Assembly (NCBI GenBank): GCA_032595685.2
Contig: CP159373.1
Span: forward strand, 3,437,907 to 3,501,906
DNA from: Candidatus Electrothrix aestuarii
GTDB lineage: Bacteria; Desulfobacterota; Desulfobulbia; Desulfobulbales; Desulfobulbaceae
Direction: 5' to 3'
DNA length: 64,000 bases
The number at the start of each line of letters is the position of its first letter. The stretch's first letter is position 1. Both the position numbers and the translations under genes were made by a program. The notes below the pieces were generated by a model. The model was given only the letters and a program-made list of their open reading frames with translations, was not told the DNA's origin and searched no databases. Positions 54,857 to 63,433 of this stretch are shown here, piece by piece.

Positions 54857-55724
54857 TAAATAGTCGGCCAAATCGCCTCGATAAGCGGCATCGGCCCAAA
54901 CCATTTTAATGGAAGCAAACCACAAAAAAAGAGTTTGAAAGATAGAGATAGACTGCTTTCCATCTGACAGGTTGGCATCATGAACTTTGACAATTAGCGG
55001 AAAACCAAGGGTATCCGAAATTACATGGCGTTTTCGTCCTTTTACTTTCTTATTGCCGTCAAAGCCTCGGGTCTCAGCCATCTGTGCAGTTTTGACGGAT
55101 TGACTATCAATCATAACCGCAGAAGGCTCAGCGTTTTTCCCTTGTTCCTCTCGCAGGTCCGTGTGAATTGCCTGCTTGACGAGAAACCAGGTTCCATCCC
55201 GCTTCCATTTACGAAAGTAATAGTAAACGCTGGTCCACTTTGGGAAATCATGCGGAATTTCTCGCCATTGACACCCAGTGTGAACCAAGTAAAAAATTGC
55301 GTTGAGAATCTCTCTGAGAGCATAAGATCTTGGCCTGCCGGTTTTTGAAGGAGAGGGGAGAAATTTATTAATAATTTCAAATTGTATATCAGTGAGATCT
55401 GTACTGTAGCTAGCTCGTTCCATGTTGTTTTTCCTTTCGCTGTTTGATATGGCTGAAAAGAAAATTATGCTATGAAACTGCTTCAGCAGTAAAGTCTCAA
55501 AAAGTTTTTAAACAGGCTCTTATTTTCTATCATCAATAAGCAGCTCAAAACCTCTGAAGTGAAATTCTATGCGATGAATGGAGGAAATGATTTAGCAGGG
55601 ATATTCCTTACTGAGCATGAGGTTGTAGACGCAAAGAAGGCGTTGCCCGATAAAGCTGACTGGCCATATCTACCTACGCTGGATCATCCTTGGTATGGGC
55701 AATGTTGTGAGTAGGTGAAACCGT

Positions 55725-55762
55725 ATTGCGATCATCCCCACAAGCCATGGAATGATCGCAAT
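55725..55762. terminator. Stem-loop between the split gene and the PHP gene
   Basis: ATTGCGATCAT (55725-55735) and ATGATCGCAAT (55752-55762) are perfect 11-base inverted repeats between two convergent genes; AT-rich sequence follows on the plus strand. Probably a terminator for either direction. Confidence 0.65.
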
Positions 55763-55785
55763 ATAATTTTATAATATTAACGTCA

Positions 55786-57123
55786 TTAATGACCTAAGCA
55801 GGTCTTGCTTGATTTATCCCAATAGCAGGATGAATCCCCATCACAGGTACCCTTGTTGGTATACACTGAGCAATCCACCTGGCAGCTCGGATCAGAGCTA
55901 CAATCAGAGTCGTTGCAGTCTACGGTCTGGTCACAGTCGTTATCTATACCGTCTGTGCAGGATTCAGTGGCACCCGGGTAGATAAGATCATCATTATCGT
56001 TACAATCCACATCTGAGTAGTAGCTATCCCCATCGTTATCAATAGGCGTGTCTCCAGCAATGAAAATCGGAGAAGAAATTGCCTCGTCACCGTCTGCCTG
56101 CATGATACGGCAATAGAAGTAATCGCCATCAGCACTGGTTACCGTGTCGGTAATAACTGGGGTGGAAGAGTTCGGATACCAGGTGTTGATGACAACGCCG
56201 TTCTTCAGAAGCTCAATAGTGTCAACAATCTCGTTGCCGCCATCGTTTGCCTTGATGATAACGCTGTTGCTGCCACCTTCAATCTCTGAACCCATCACCT
56301 CACCGTCCATAGCAAAATACAGCCCCAGGTTTTTATCTGCGGTGGAATAGATCCGGTGAGCCTTCATTGCATTATACAAGTCGGTCCGGGTTTGGTTATC
56401 TGCCAGGATAGCCATAGCGTAGGTGGAGTCGGTTCCCCAATCTGTACCGTGGTTGTCCTCGGAACCGCTGGCACCTATTTTCCAGCCACGGAGCAGGGCC
56501 TCATCATAATGCCCCATACCGCCATCGTTGGTATGAAAGCCATCGTTATAGTAGTACACATCAAAGAAGTCCTGCTTGTTCCACAATTCCATGCCGATGA
56601 ATTTGTCGCTGACAGCACCGTCATAATGCTCAAAGGCCTGAGATTCACGACCTGGGTGGTTGAAGATAGCCACGGTTTCACGGGTTGATAACCAAGCGAG
56701 AAACTCACTAAAGGTATCGGTTGCAGACTCTGAAGACCGGCAAATATCATCTGCGTAGACCACAGTTACATGACCGTGGGTGCCGCTTGACCACTCAAAG
56801 CCCCAGAATGCGGTGAAAACACCGTCTTCGTTATAGTTATCCGCAGTGGTTTTAACAAGATTGTACTCGGTGGACGTTGTTGATTCAGCATGATCTGCGG
56901 TACTGAAAAAATCTAAGCCAGCAGCCTTGGCTGTGCTATAGGCCTGATCTGGAGATCCACTGCCGTCTGAGACAGTGGTGTGGTTATGCAGATGGCCGTA
57001 ATAAATATTCCAGCTGTCAATAGATGATGCTGCCATTGCGCCTGAGGCAGCAAGGCCCAGACCTGCAAACAGACAGGTGCCTGCCAAGGCGATTCTGCCA
57101 AGCTTCTTCGATACGTCTTCCAT
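55786..57123 (-). CDS. Secreted PHP-domain (CehA/McbA-like) metallohydrolase with MopE-type Asp/Cys-rich tail
   Basis: 445 residues. It starts MEDVSKKLGRIALAGTCLFA with a signal peptide ending AMA. The PHP metal motif is IYYGHLHNHTTVSDGSG, followed by GLDFFSTADHAE, FWGFEWSSGTHGHV, TVAIFNHPGR and KIGASGSEDNHGTDWG, all metal-site regions of the family. A beta domain follows (about 270-350). The tail has DNDGDSYYSDVDCNDNDD, DGIDNDCDQTVDCNDSDC and a Cys-rich end, like the putative metal-binding motif of MopE-type proteins. Likely a periplasmic or extracellular phosphoesterase; the substrate is unknown. Paralogue of the gene at 59538-61154. Confidence 0.85.
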   Translation of the reverse strand: MEDVSKKLGRIALAGTCLFAGLGLAASGAMAASSIDSWNIYYGHLHNHTTVSDGSGSPDQAYSTAKAAGLDFFSTADHAESTTSTEYNLVKTTADNYNEDGVFTAFWGFEWSSGTHGHVTVVYADDICRSSESATDTFSEFLAWLSTRETVAIFNHPGRESQAFEHYDGAVSDKFIGMELWNKQDFFDVYYYNDGFHTNDGGMGHYDEALLRGWKIGASGSEDNHGTDWGTDSTYAMAILADNQTRTDLYNAMKAHRIYSTADKNLGLYFAMDGEVMGSEIEGGSNSVIIKANDGGNEIVDTIELLKNGVVINTWYPNSSTPVITDTVTSADGDYFYCRIMQADGDEAISSPIFIAGDTPIDNDGDSYYSDVDCNDNDDLIYPGATESCTDGIDNDCDQTVDCNDSDCSSDPSCQVDCSVYTNKGTCDGDSSCYWDKSSKTCLGH

Positions 57124-57392
57124 GATTCCCTCTCTTAAATAAAAGTTTAGGCTGTAGCAGCCTTAGTGAATTTTTTTCACCTTGTTGGTGAACGTTTGCT
57201 ATTTACCCATCTTTTGTTACAAGAATGTGAGGGTCTCTTGAGTGGTTTGTTAGGGTTTTGTTATTGGAAACAATCTATTAGGAGGTAAAGTCGTTTTTTG
57301 CTAAGTAGATATGGTCGGGGATGAGCAGGGAAAGATATTGCTCGGTCAGTACTGTATCTATGAGATAATGCGGTAGTATGCCGCAATAGGAC
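57124..57392. other. Intergenic region between PHP gene and aquaporin remnant
   Basis: 269 bases containing the upstream region of the PHP gene (minus strand; GAGAGGGAAT as Shine-Dalgarno just before its start). No aquaporin N-terminus is recognisable here, so that part has been deleted rather than merely mutated. No other feature seen. Confidence 0.5.
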
Positions 57393-57665
57393 ATGATGAA
57401 GAAGAGTAGGTATATCGCTGAAGGAATAGAAACATTCGCCCTGGAAGCCTTGCTTGGTGGGCCGGTGACTCGGGCATCCATGAATCCCGTCAGTTCTCTG
57501 ACCCCGGCAGTCTTGTCTGGTGAGCTATCCTCGCTCTGGATATACTTGACTGCACCGGTCCTTGGTACGTATCTGGTGCACCCTACCTGCCGATGGATAC
57601 AAGGTCCGGTATGTTGTGAGCAGGGGGAAGAGGGGGACTGTCCGACATTGGATGAACCCTTGTAG
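57393..57665 (+). pseudogene. Aquaporin (MIP family) C-terminal remnant
   Basis: About 90 codons align with the last third of a bacterial aquaporin: IETFALEALLGGPVTRASMN then PVSSLTPAVLSGELSSLWIY, which contains the second NPA-type motif as NPV, followed by LTAPVLGTYLVHPTCRW and a Cys-rich tail GPVCCEQGEEGDC. The first four membrane segments and the first NPA motif are absent, so no channel can form. Confidence 0.8.
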
Positions 57666-57856
57666 AAGTCAACTGATCGCTCTCCTTCTCTTATTCTATA
57701 TTTTCGCGTTCTCTACTTGGTTAACAGCAGGTTTATGTTTACTTTGTTGTTTTATGTGGTACCTTCGATCTGTTCTGTACCAGACCGATCATGGGGCTGA
57801 GAAGCGCCGTCATGCTCTTTGGCCCTGACACAATAAAACACGAAAGGAGGTAACCC

Positions 57857-58207
57857 ATGTCGAATTTTTTGTTTATCCTTGGAAAGGATGATAACGAATC
57901 TGCCACACGATGTTTTCAATTTGCGAAGATAGCGCATTCCAAAGGGCATCAGGTAGACTTGTTTTTCATCGATGGCGGCGTTATGTGGGCAAATAAAAAT
58001 AGAGAGTTAAGCGTAAAGACAAATACCGGAGATTGCCCGGCAGATTACCTGCCTTATTTGGTAGAAAATGAAGTTGCTATAGGTGTCTGCACTCCTTGCG
58101 CGACAAATCGTCAACTTGACGAGGCAGAATTCTTCAGCAATATGGTCTTGGATGGCGGCCCTCATCTGATAGATATGGCTGCTGAAGCGAAGGTGTTTAA
58201 TTTTTAG
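57857..58207 (+). CDS. DsrE/DsrF-like small protein
   Basis: 116 residues with the DsrE fold signature: NFLFILGKDDNESATRCFQF at the start (Rossmann-like beta-alpha), HSKGHQVDLFFIDGGVMWAN, VAIGVCTPCATNRQL with a C-x-x-C at the usual active-cysteine loop, and a final AEAKVFNF. The family transfers sulfur or binds persulfide. A strong AAGGAGG precedes the ATG. No dsr genes are adjacent, so its partner is unknown. Confidence 0.85.
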   Translation: MSNFLFILGKDDNESATRCFQFAKIAHSKGHQVDLFFIDGGVMWANKNRELSVKTNTGDCPADYLPYLVENEVAIGVCTPCATNRQLDEAEFFSNMVLDGGPHLIDMAAEAKVFNF

Positions 58208-58353
58208 TGCTCTTGCTGAGCTATTCCTGTAAAAGAAAACTTGGTGGAAGCGATGTTTCGCTTCTACCGGGGAGATGGTTACGTTACGAGAAAACCAGGG
58301 GAAGCTCTCTGGTGCTGTAACCTTAAAGAAAAATAACTGGAAGGAATCTTACA

Positions 58354-59379
58354 ATGGACCTGCTGTTAACAATTCTAGGCTACATCTTTCTTGCGTTAAT
58401 TATCATCGCGATTATCGTATTTTTTGCTTTGCGTTATTTCTTTTCTAAAATTAAAGGGATGGAAAGTGTTTTCGAACCTATTGAACTAGAGGTCGATTCC
58501 AAACCGAAGTGGATTACTAAACCAGAGGTCAAAGCACTTGTCAGCGAATTTGAGGAGCTTGGTTTCAAGCCCCATCGCGTATATAAAGAAACCAATATGA
58601 AGATTAAGCCGATGATTCTCGCCAACGCTGCGCGTGACCAATTTGGTGAACTATATGAAACGCCAAAAGAGATTGTTATAGGGTTCTGCACGGAAACAAG
58701 GGACGGTATGAGTTTGAACGTGACAACTACTAAACTCGCTGACACGTTTGCTATTAAACCAAACAAGATCACTGAAAGTTACCCAGAAGACAACATTGTC
58801 GAACTTTATGATAAGTTTAAGGTGTTGATGGCCGACCAACAGCTCAATGTAATTAAAGACGAACAATTCGATAATTACCTGCAGGAACAAATGAATAAAG
58901 AAATGCAGGGTAAATATGAATACCACGAAATCCCGCTTTGGCAAGATGGCGAAGAAGTATTTGTCGAACGCTGGTCCGCACATCATCAGAACAAAATAGA
59001 CCTGTACGAAACCTATGAAGTGCTCTCCAGCCAGGCAATGCAGAAGGTTGAAAATGAAATAGAAGACGATCTAGATCAGGCAGAAGACCTTAGTGTCGCC
59101 ACCCATTCCAAGTATGAATACAAGTTCATTATTTTTAATCCGCGTCTTCACAAGGCTGGTTTTTGCGGATATCTCAATGATGAATTTGATTGTTGGAGCG
59201 ATATAACGAGCAAGCGGCTCGAAGAACTTTCTGAAGAAAGCGTAAATGCTGTTGATTTTTTTGAAAGATTTAAAGCAGAATATCCACAATTAAAATTTAA
59301 AAAATTTTATTCTGTAACTAAGCCAATCAAAGCAGAGCTTTGGGGGTATGAAGATCCAGATGAAGAGGACGAGAGTTAG
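58354..59379 (+). CDS. Membrane-anchored uncharacterised protein
   Basis: 341 residues. One N-terminal membrane segment (LLTILGYIFLALIIIAIIVF) is followed by a long, acidic, soluble part with no recognised domain; it is rich in Glu/Lys/Tyr and ends GYEDPDEEDES. The topology suggests a cytosolic body anchored by its N-terminus. Proteins of this type sit between the two PHP genes only by position, on the opposite strand. Confidence 0.65.
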   Translation: MDLLLTILGYIFLALIIIAIIVFFALRYFFSKIKGMESVFEPIELEVDSKPKWITKPEVKALVSEFEELGFKPHRVYKETNMKIKPMILANAARDQFGELYETPKEIVIGFCTETRDGMSLNVTTTKLADTFAIKPNKITESYPEDNIVELYDKFKVLMADQQLNVIKDEQFDNYLQEQMNKEMQGKYEYHEIPLWQDGEEVFVERWSAHHQNKIDLYETYEVLSSQAMQKVENEIEDDLDQAEDLSVATHSKYEYKFIIFNPRLHKAGFCGYLNDEFDCWSDITSKRLEELSEESVNAVDFFERFKAEYPQLKFKKFYSVTKPIKAELWGYEDPDEEDES

Positions 59380-59445
59380 TGGGATTGGAAAAAACGACCG
59401 ACTCATAGGGGGAAAACCTTAACCTATTGTCCTGGAATAGTATGA

Positions 59446-59522
59446 CCTGTAGCTCACTTGATAAATGAGCTACAGGAAGTTGGCTTTTATGGTTTGCCTC
59501 TCCCCAATGTGAGGGGCAAACC
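59446..59522. terminator. Two strong hairpins between convergent genes
   Basis: Hairpin 1: CCTGTAGCTCA (59446-59456) and TGAGCTACAGG (59466-59476), perfect. Hairpin 2: GGTTTGCCTCTC (59491-59502) and GAGGGGCAAACC (59511-59522), 11 of 12 with one G-U. They lie between the stops of the membrane-anchored protein (+) and the second PHP gene (-) and probably terminate both. Confidence 0.7.
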
Positions 59523-59537
59523 ATAATATTATTCAGC

Positions 59538-61154
59538 TTATTCGGTATAGGTAATCTCAAGCAAAGCAGCATTAGAAGATGAGCCATTATAGGACTCAGC
59601 GGTCCGCTCACCGGTTCCGGTGATTATAAAGACCATGTCATTGCCAGAGCTCCAACCTGTGCGGTCCACAACCTCCTGAACCACATCACTCAGATCTGGG
59701 GTCTTCTGATCTGCACCAGCCGCACCGACGCTAGTCCAAGAAGCCGGGCTCCAGCTTACGTATTCAGAGGTGGTGGTCCGGTTGCTTACGTTGTAAGAAG
59801 ATGTTGTAAAGGCAGCTGCATCATCTGTATCTTCAGCCTTGATGGTCAGGTTCGTGGTGCCTGTATTTGTTTCATCCACGGTGAACTGGATGGAGGCAGA
59901 AGTAATGGTGGCACCCTGGGGGATATTCAGACCTGTGAAGCGCAGTCCAACGTACTGGTTACCCTTGGATCCGTCATACACCAGCTCCAGGTCAGAACTG
60001 TTCATGTACATGGTACCACCAGTCTGGTACTGCTCCACATCATCATCACCAGTGGCAATGCGTTTGGAGATAGAGCCACTTCCGCTTCCTTGGCTTTCGC
60101 CAGTCATGAAGATCGGAGAGGAAATCGCCTCGTCACCATCGTCCTGGGTGACCTTGATATAAAAGTAATCGCCATCAGAGGTCGTAATGGTATCAGTAAT
60201 GATCGGGTTATCATCATTGGGATACCAGGTATCTTCAACTGCACCATTCTTGTACAGCTCTATCTTGCTGAAATCCTCTGTATTGGCATCATCGGCTTCA
60301 ATCCGCAGATCATAGGTACCAGCATCCATAACTGAACCCATCTCTTCGCCGTCGATGGTGAAAGAAAGTTCTATATTTTTATCCAGAGTGGAGAAAAATC
60401 TCCTTGCATCAATAGCCTCCAGGATATTGGCGCGGGTCAGGCTGCTGGCCAGCACGCCCATACGGAAATCGTTTGCAGTTCCCCAGGTGCCGGAGTGGTT
60501 GTCACCTGAACCGGAAGCGCCGATGTACCAACCACGGGTAAGGGCCTCATCAAAATGGCCCATACTGTCACCGCTATAATAGCCGCTGGTATAGTAGTAA
60601 TCGTCAAAATCATCGCTCTTATTCCACAGCTCCATACCTACAAAGCTGTCAGAAGCTAAAGAAGAGCTGAAATGATCAAACTCATAGCCTGTATCCTGAC
60701 GACCAGGATGGTTAAAGAAGGCAAGCCCGTCGTTGTTCTCTACCCAGGTCACCAGTTCGCTGAAAGTGTTAGTAGCGGACTCGTCAGAAGCGCAATAGTC
60801 GGTGGTATTGATAACCGCAACATGACCATAGGTGCCGTGTGACCATTCGAATCCCCACAGGGCAACAAAGTTACCATCTGAGTTAGCAGAGTTGGCAGCA
60901 TTTTTGATAGTAGTCCATTCTGTAGAGGAGATCTGCTCAGCATGATCAGCCAGACTGAAGAAATCCAGACCAGCAGTATAGCGTGCATAGCTGTAGGCGC
61001 TGGCAGGGGTGCCAGTTCCGTCGGAAACATTGGAGTGGTTGTGCAAATGTCCGTAATAGACATTATAGGCTGCTGCTGGGGCAGCAGTGAAACAGAGACC
61101 CATGCAGGCACTGGCGAGAACAAAGGTTCCCATTTTTTTCGATACGTCTTCCAT
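59538..61154 (-). CDS. Secreted PHP-domain (CehA/McbA-like) metallohydrolase with jelly-roll tail
   Basis: The start at 61154 (AAGGAGGG upstream) gives 538 residues; the open frame extends further but without ribosome site. N-terminus MEDVSKKMGTFVLASACMGL, a signal peptide nearly matching its paralogue. PHP motifs: VYYGHLHNHSNVSDGTG, GLDFFSLADHAEQ, LWGFEWSHGTYGHV, FFNHPGRQDTGYE and GASGSGDNHSGTWG. A beta domain ends ISSPIFMTGES, then a DNRLRE/CBM96-like jelly-roll of about 170 residues (ATITSASIQFTVDETNTG, TGTGERTAESYNGSSSNAAL). Same enzyme core as the gene at 55786 but a different C-terminal module, so the two probably act on different surfaces. Confidence 0.87.
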   Translation of the reverse strand: MEDVSKKMGTFVLASACMGLCFTAAPAAAYNVYYGHLHNHSNVSDGTGTPASAYSYARYTAGLDFFSLADHAEQISSTEWTTIKNAANSANSDGNFVALWGFEWSHGTYGHVAVINTTDYCASDESATNTFSELVTWVENNDGLAFFNHPGRQDTGYEFDHFSSSLASDSFVGMELWNKSDDFDDYYYTSGYYSGDSMGHFDEALTRGWYIGASGSGDNHSGTWGTANDFRMGVLASSLTRANILEAIDARRFFSTLDKNIELSFTIDGEEMGSVMDAGTYDLRIEADDANTEDFSKIELYKNGAVEDTWYPNDDNPIITDTITTSDGDYFYIKVTQDDGDEAISSPIFMTGESQGSGSGSISKRIATGDDDVEQYQTGGTMYMNSSDLELVYDGSKGNQYVGLRFTGLNIPQGATITSASIQFTVDETNTGTTNLTIKAEDTDDAAAFTTSSYNVSNRTTTSEYVSWSPASWTSVGAAGADQKTPDLSDVVQEVVDRTGWSSGNDMVFIITGTGERTAESYNGSSSNAALLEITYTE

Positions 61155-61409
61155 AATACCCTCCTTAAAAAAGTTTTTCAGCTTGTTTATCAAGCTGGTG
61201 CATGATTGTTTAATCTCTTGATTAAACGTGACCATATTTAACGATTTGATATTAAAAAGACGTTGGGTGCGGCTCCTTTGATACAAGGTTAACATATTGA
61301 TAAAATTTCGATTGCGAATAACAGATTGTTTACAATTTGCTTGAATTGCTTCTCATGATACGGTAAAAGATTATGGATATTTTTTTACACGGCGTTTTGG
61401 AGGTTCCAT

Positions 61410-62923
61410 ATGTACAGCCCCTGTCACCTTACGGAAAGCAATATTGAGCATTATCTTCCGTCTTTTGAAGCACTTGATAAACTGGCGTCCCATATATCCG
61501 GTATAGAATTCTCCACATCCTCTTTCGGAGACGTGGAAGCAGTTATTCAACAGAAAGGACAGGAAATTATACGGCAGCTGGCGCAGGGATATCTGTCTCA
61601 GCGTTCCGCAGAAGAAGAGAAAAAAGAATTTGTTCTCGGAGAAGACGGTATTCGTCGCAATCGTCGCAGAACAGATTGTACTCGAAAAATTGAATCACGT
61701 TTCGGAGAGGTCGAGCTGTCACGAATCGGTTATTACGGGCAGTTTGTCGGCAGCGTTTTTCCTCTGGATGCCGAGTTGAATTTGCCGCCCGACAAGTATT
61801 CACACGGCCTACGAAGTGAAATAGCGCATCTGACGGCAGTCGCTTCTTTTGACGAAACATTGGAGTTTCTGGAACGTCAGGGAGGCGGAATACTGCCCAA
61901 ACGTCAACTTCAGGAAGTATCCGCAGATATTGTTCGTGATTTCAAGGAGTTTCACAAGCAACCCCTTGACTTGTCGTCCGTAATGGGCAGTATTTTAGTC
62001 ATTACGGCGGACGGTAAGGGCGTATCAATGCATAATCAGGATCTGCGTCCCGCCGCCAAAAAACAAGCGGAAAAGGATCAGGATAAGAAAAAAGCCCGAC
62101 TTCAGCCCGGAGAGAAAAAGGGGCGTAAGCGGATGGCGACCGTTGTCTCAGTGTATGACACATCCCCTTATCAGCGCACTCCTGAACAGCTTCTCAGTAT
62201 TGACGGGGAAGTCGCACCGGAGCGTCCAGAAATTAAAAACAAGCGGGTCTGGGCGGAGATTAGGGAAGATATGGGGAACGCCCTTGACCAGGGATTCCGG
62301 GAGGCGCTTCGACGAGACCCTGAACAAGAAATGGAATGGGTTGTTCTTATCGACGGGCAGACCGATCTGGTCAGGCAGGTCGAGGTGCAGGCGGAGAAGC
62401 ATGATGTAAAAGTAACCGTTATTCAGGATTTTATTCATGTTGTCGAGTACCTGTGGAAGGCGGTTCATGCTCTTTATCCAGAGAAAGAGAACGCTGAAAA
62501 ACGAGAAAAGTGGGTTCAGGGCCGTACGCTTGAGATTTTGAAAGGAAACGCGCAAAGCGTGGCGAGCGGATTGCGTCGTGCGGCTACACGTAGAGGATTA
62601 GATGAAAATAAACGTATCCCTGTGGATACTGCTGCGAATTATATCAAGAAAAATCAGAAACGACTGAGATATGAAGAAGCTTTTTGAAAGGACTGCCTAT
62701 CGCCACCGGTGTAATAGAGGGAGCTTGTCGTCACTTGGTTAAGGATCGTATGGATCTCACCGGTGCTCGTTGGCGACTGAAATCAGCGGATGCTGTGCTG
62801 AAGCTAAGGGCGCTGAAAACCAGCGGAGATCTGAAAAAATACCTGAACTTTCATTTTTGGAAGGAGCGGTGCAGGAACTATATCTGGATGCCGAACGGTG
62901 ATGCAGTTCCGGCAATGATATAA
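61410..62923 (+). pseudogene. ISKra4-family transposase with one frameshift
   Basis: The first frame (61410-62687) encodes 425 residues: RKIESRFGEVELSRIGYYGQ, SHGLRSEIAHLTAVASFDET, ITADGKGVSMHN with a catalytic-type Asp, VVLIDGQTDLVRQVEVQ and VIQDFIHVVEYLWKAVHALY. It stops at GAA GCT TTT TGA. The second frame (62684-62923) continues exactly where the family does: KGLPIATGVIEGACRHLVKD and DLTGARWRLKSADAVLKLRA. A -1 shift at GCTTTTTGA joins them, so either one T was lost or the product needs recoding. IS ends were not identified. Confidence 0.88.
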
Positions 62924-63433
62924 TCGCTGGAATATTGCAGGAAAAGAGCCTCACCCAAAGACGTTACATTGTTGTAAGAAAAGTATTATATTATAATAAT
63001 TAAAATCAATGAGTTATAGAATATATTGATGTATTGATTTTCTCGGTTGGTCGAAAAAATGAACTGATTTGCTCGCAAATACGTTATGCTAGAGTTCCTC
63101 TCCTTTTTTAGGGGATATGAATATTGTTAATTATCAGAGAGGTCTATGTGTAAGGTGTGGAGTACTTCTTTTATGAGAGCATAATAGCTGATGGGGTGGG
63201 AAGGAGACTACCAGGAGCTCGATAAAAATATGCGTGGGAAAGCATACGGAGCTGGGAAATGACAAAGGCACTCCTAGTGCTAAGTCATGACTAAAGTTTA
63301 GGGTTAGCGCCTTCAGACCAAATCGAAAGACTGAACAATTGTGGAGTAGATCAACCCTAAATTTTAGCTTTTACAGAGCACTAGGAGGTATTCAGTGCAT
63401 CAAGGGAGGAGAAGCGGAGGAATTAAAAAAGAT
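62924..63433. other. Long AT-rich non-coding region between transposase and gpsA
   Basis: 510 bases. The first 200 are strongly AT-rich (62980-63060) and may include the right end of the ISKra4-type element. The part from 63271 to 63387 is the inverted-repeat element listed separately. No open frame of interest. Confidence 0.5.
63271..63387. repeat. 117-bp inverted-repeat element (MITE or structured RNA)
   Basis: Outer arms CTCCTAGTGCT (63271-63281) and AGCACTAGGAG (63377-63387) are perfect. Inner arms CTAAAGTTTAGGGTT (63291-63305) and AACCCTAAATTTTAG (63353-63367) match at 14 of 15. About 47 bases remain in the centre. No clear target duplication was seen. Confidence 0.7.

Larger units (their letters stand above)
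52987..55423 (-). pseudogene. IS5-family transposase, split by the nested IS
   Basis: The N-terminal part (55423 to 54857) begins MERASYSTDLTDIQFEIINK and has the zinc-free DUF4096-type start, REIPHDFPKWTSVYYYFRKW, the DDE Asp in VMIDSQSVKT, and VWADAAYRGDLADYL. The C-terminal part (53196 to 52987) continues WCAFQCRLEIAPTLKTKGFQ and ends with the DDE Glu motif PKRWIIERTFGWFQWDRRL. The two rejoin in frame when the nested IS and one target copy are removed (GAC TAT TTA + TGG TGC GCC). So it was intact when the second IS entered. Confidence 0.92.
52972..55519 (-). mobile_element. IS5-family element (TNA-target subgroup), interrupted by a second IS
   Basis: The terminal inverted repeats share the core CCTGTTKAAAAACT: GAACCTGTTGAAAAACTATT at the left end, and GAGCCTGTTTAAAAACTTTT read inward from the right end. 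A 3-base target duplication TTA flanks it (52969-52971, 55520-55522), as in IS5 subgroups that use TNA targets. Without the nested element the IS is 888 bp. Confidence 0.9.
52642..55714 (+). pseudogene. Uncharacterised gene split by nested insertion sequences
   Basis: The 5' part, 52642-52971, encodes 110 residues (MLRVKRNIADILVFLGLGAK... to WGRATHAL). The 3' part, 55523-55714, encodes 63 more (FSIINKQLKTSEVKFYAMNG... to HPWYGQCCE and a TAG). Between them is the IS5-family element with TTA on both sides. Joining them at the TTA keeps the frame and gives a 173-residue soluble protein of unknown family. The apparent 120-residue product of the 5' part ends with residues encoded by the IS. It follows the broken dehydrogenase gene by 38 bases. 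Confidence 0.85.

Noticed and set aside
57278-57481. Minus-strand frame upstream of the PHP gene
   Set aside because: It overlaps the aquaporin remnant antisense and shows no motif or ribosome site.
57562-57828. Plus-strand 88-codon frame with a hydrophobic stretch
   Set aside because: It overlaps the aquaporin remnant in another frame; no Shine-Dalgarno and no family resemblance.
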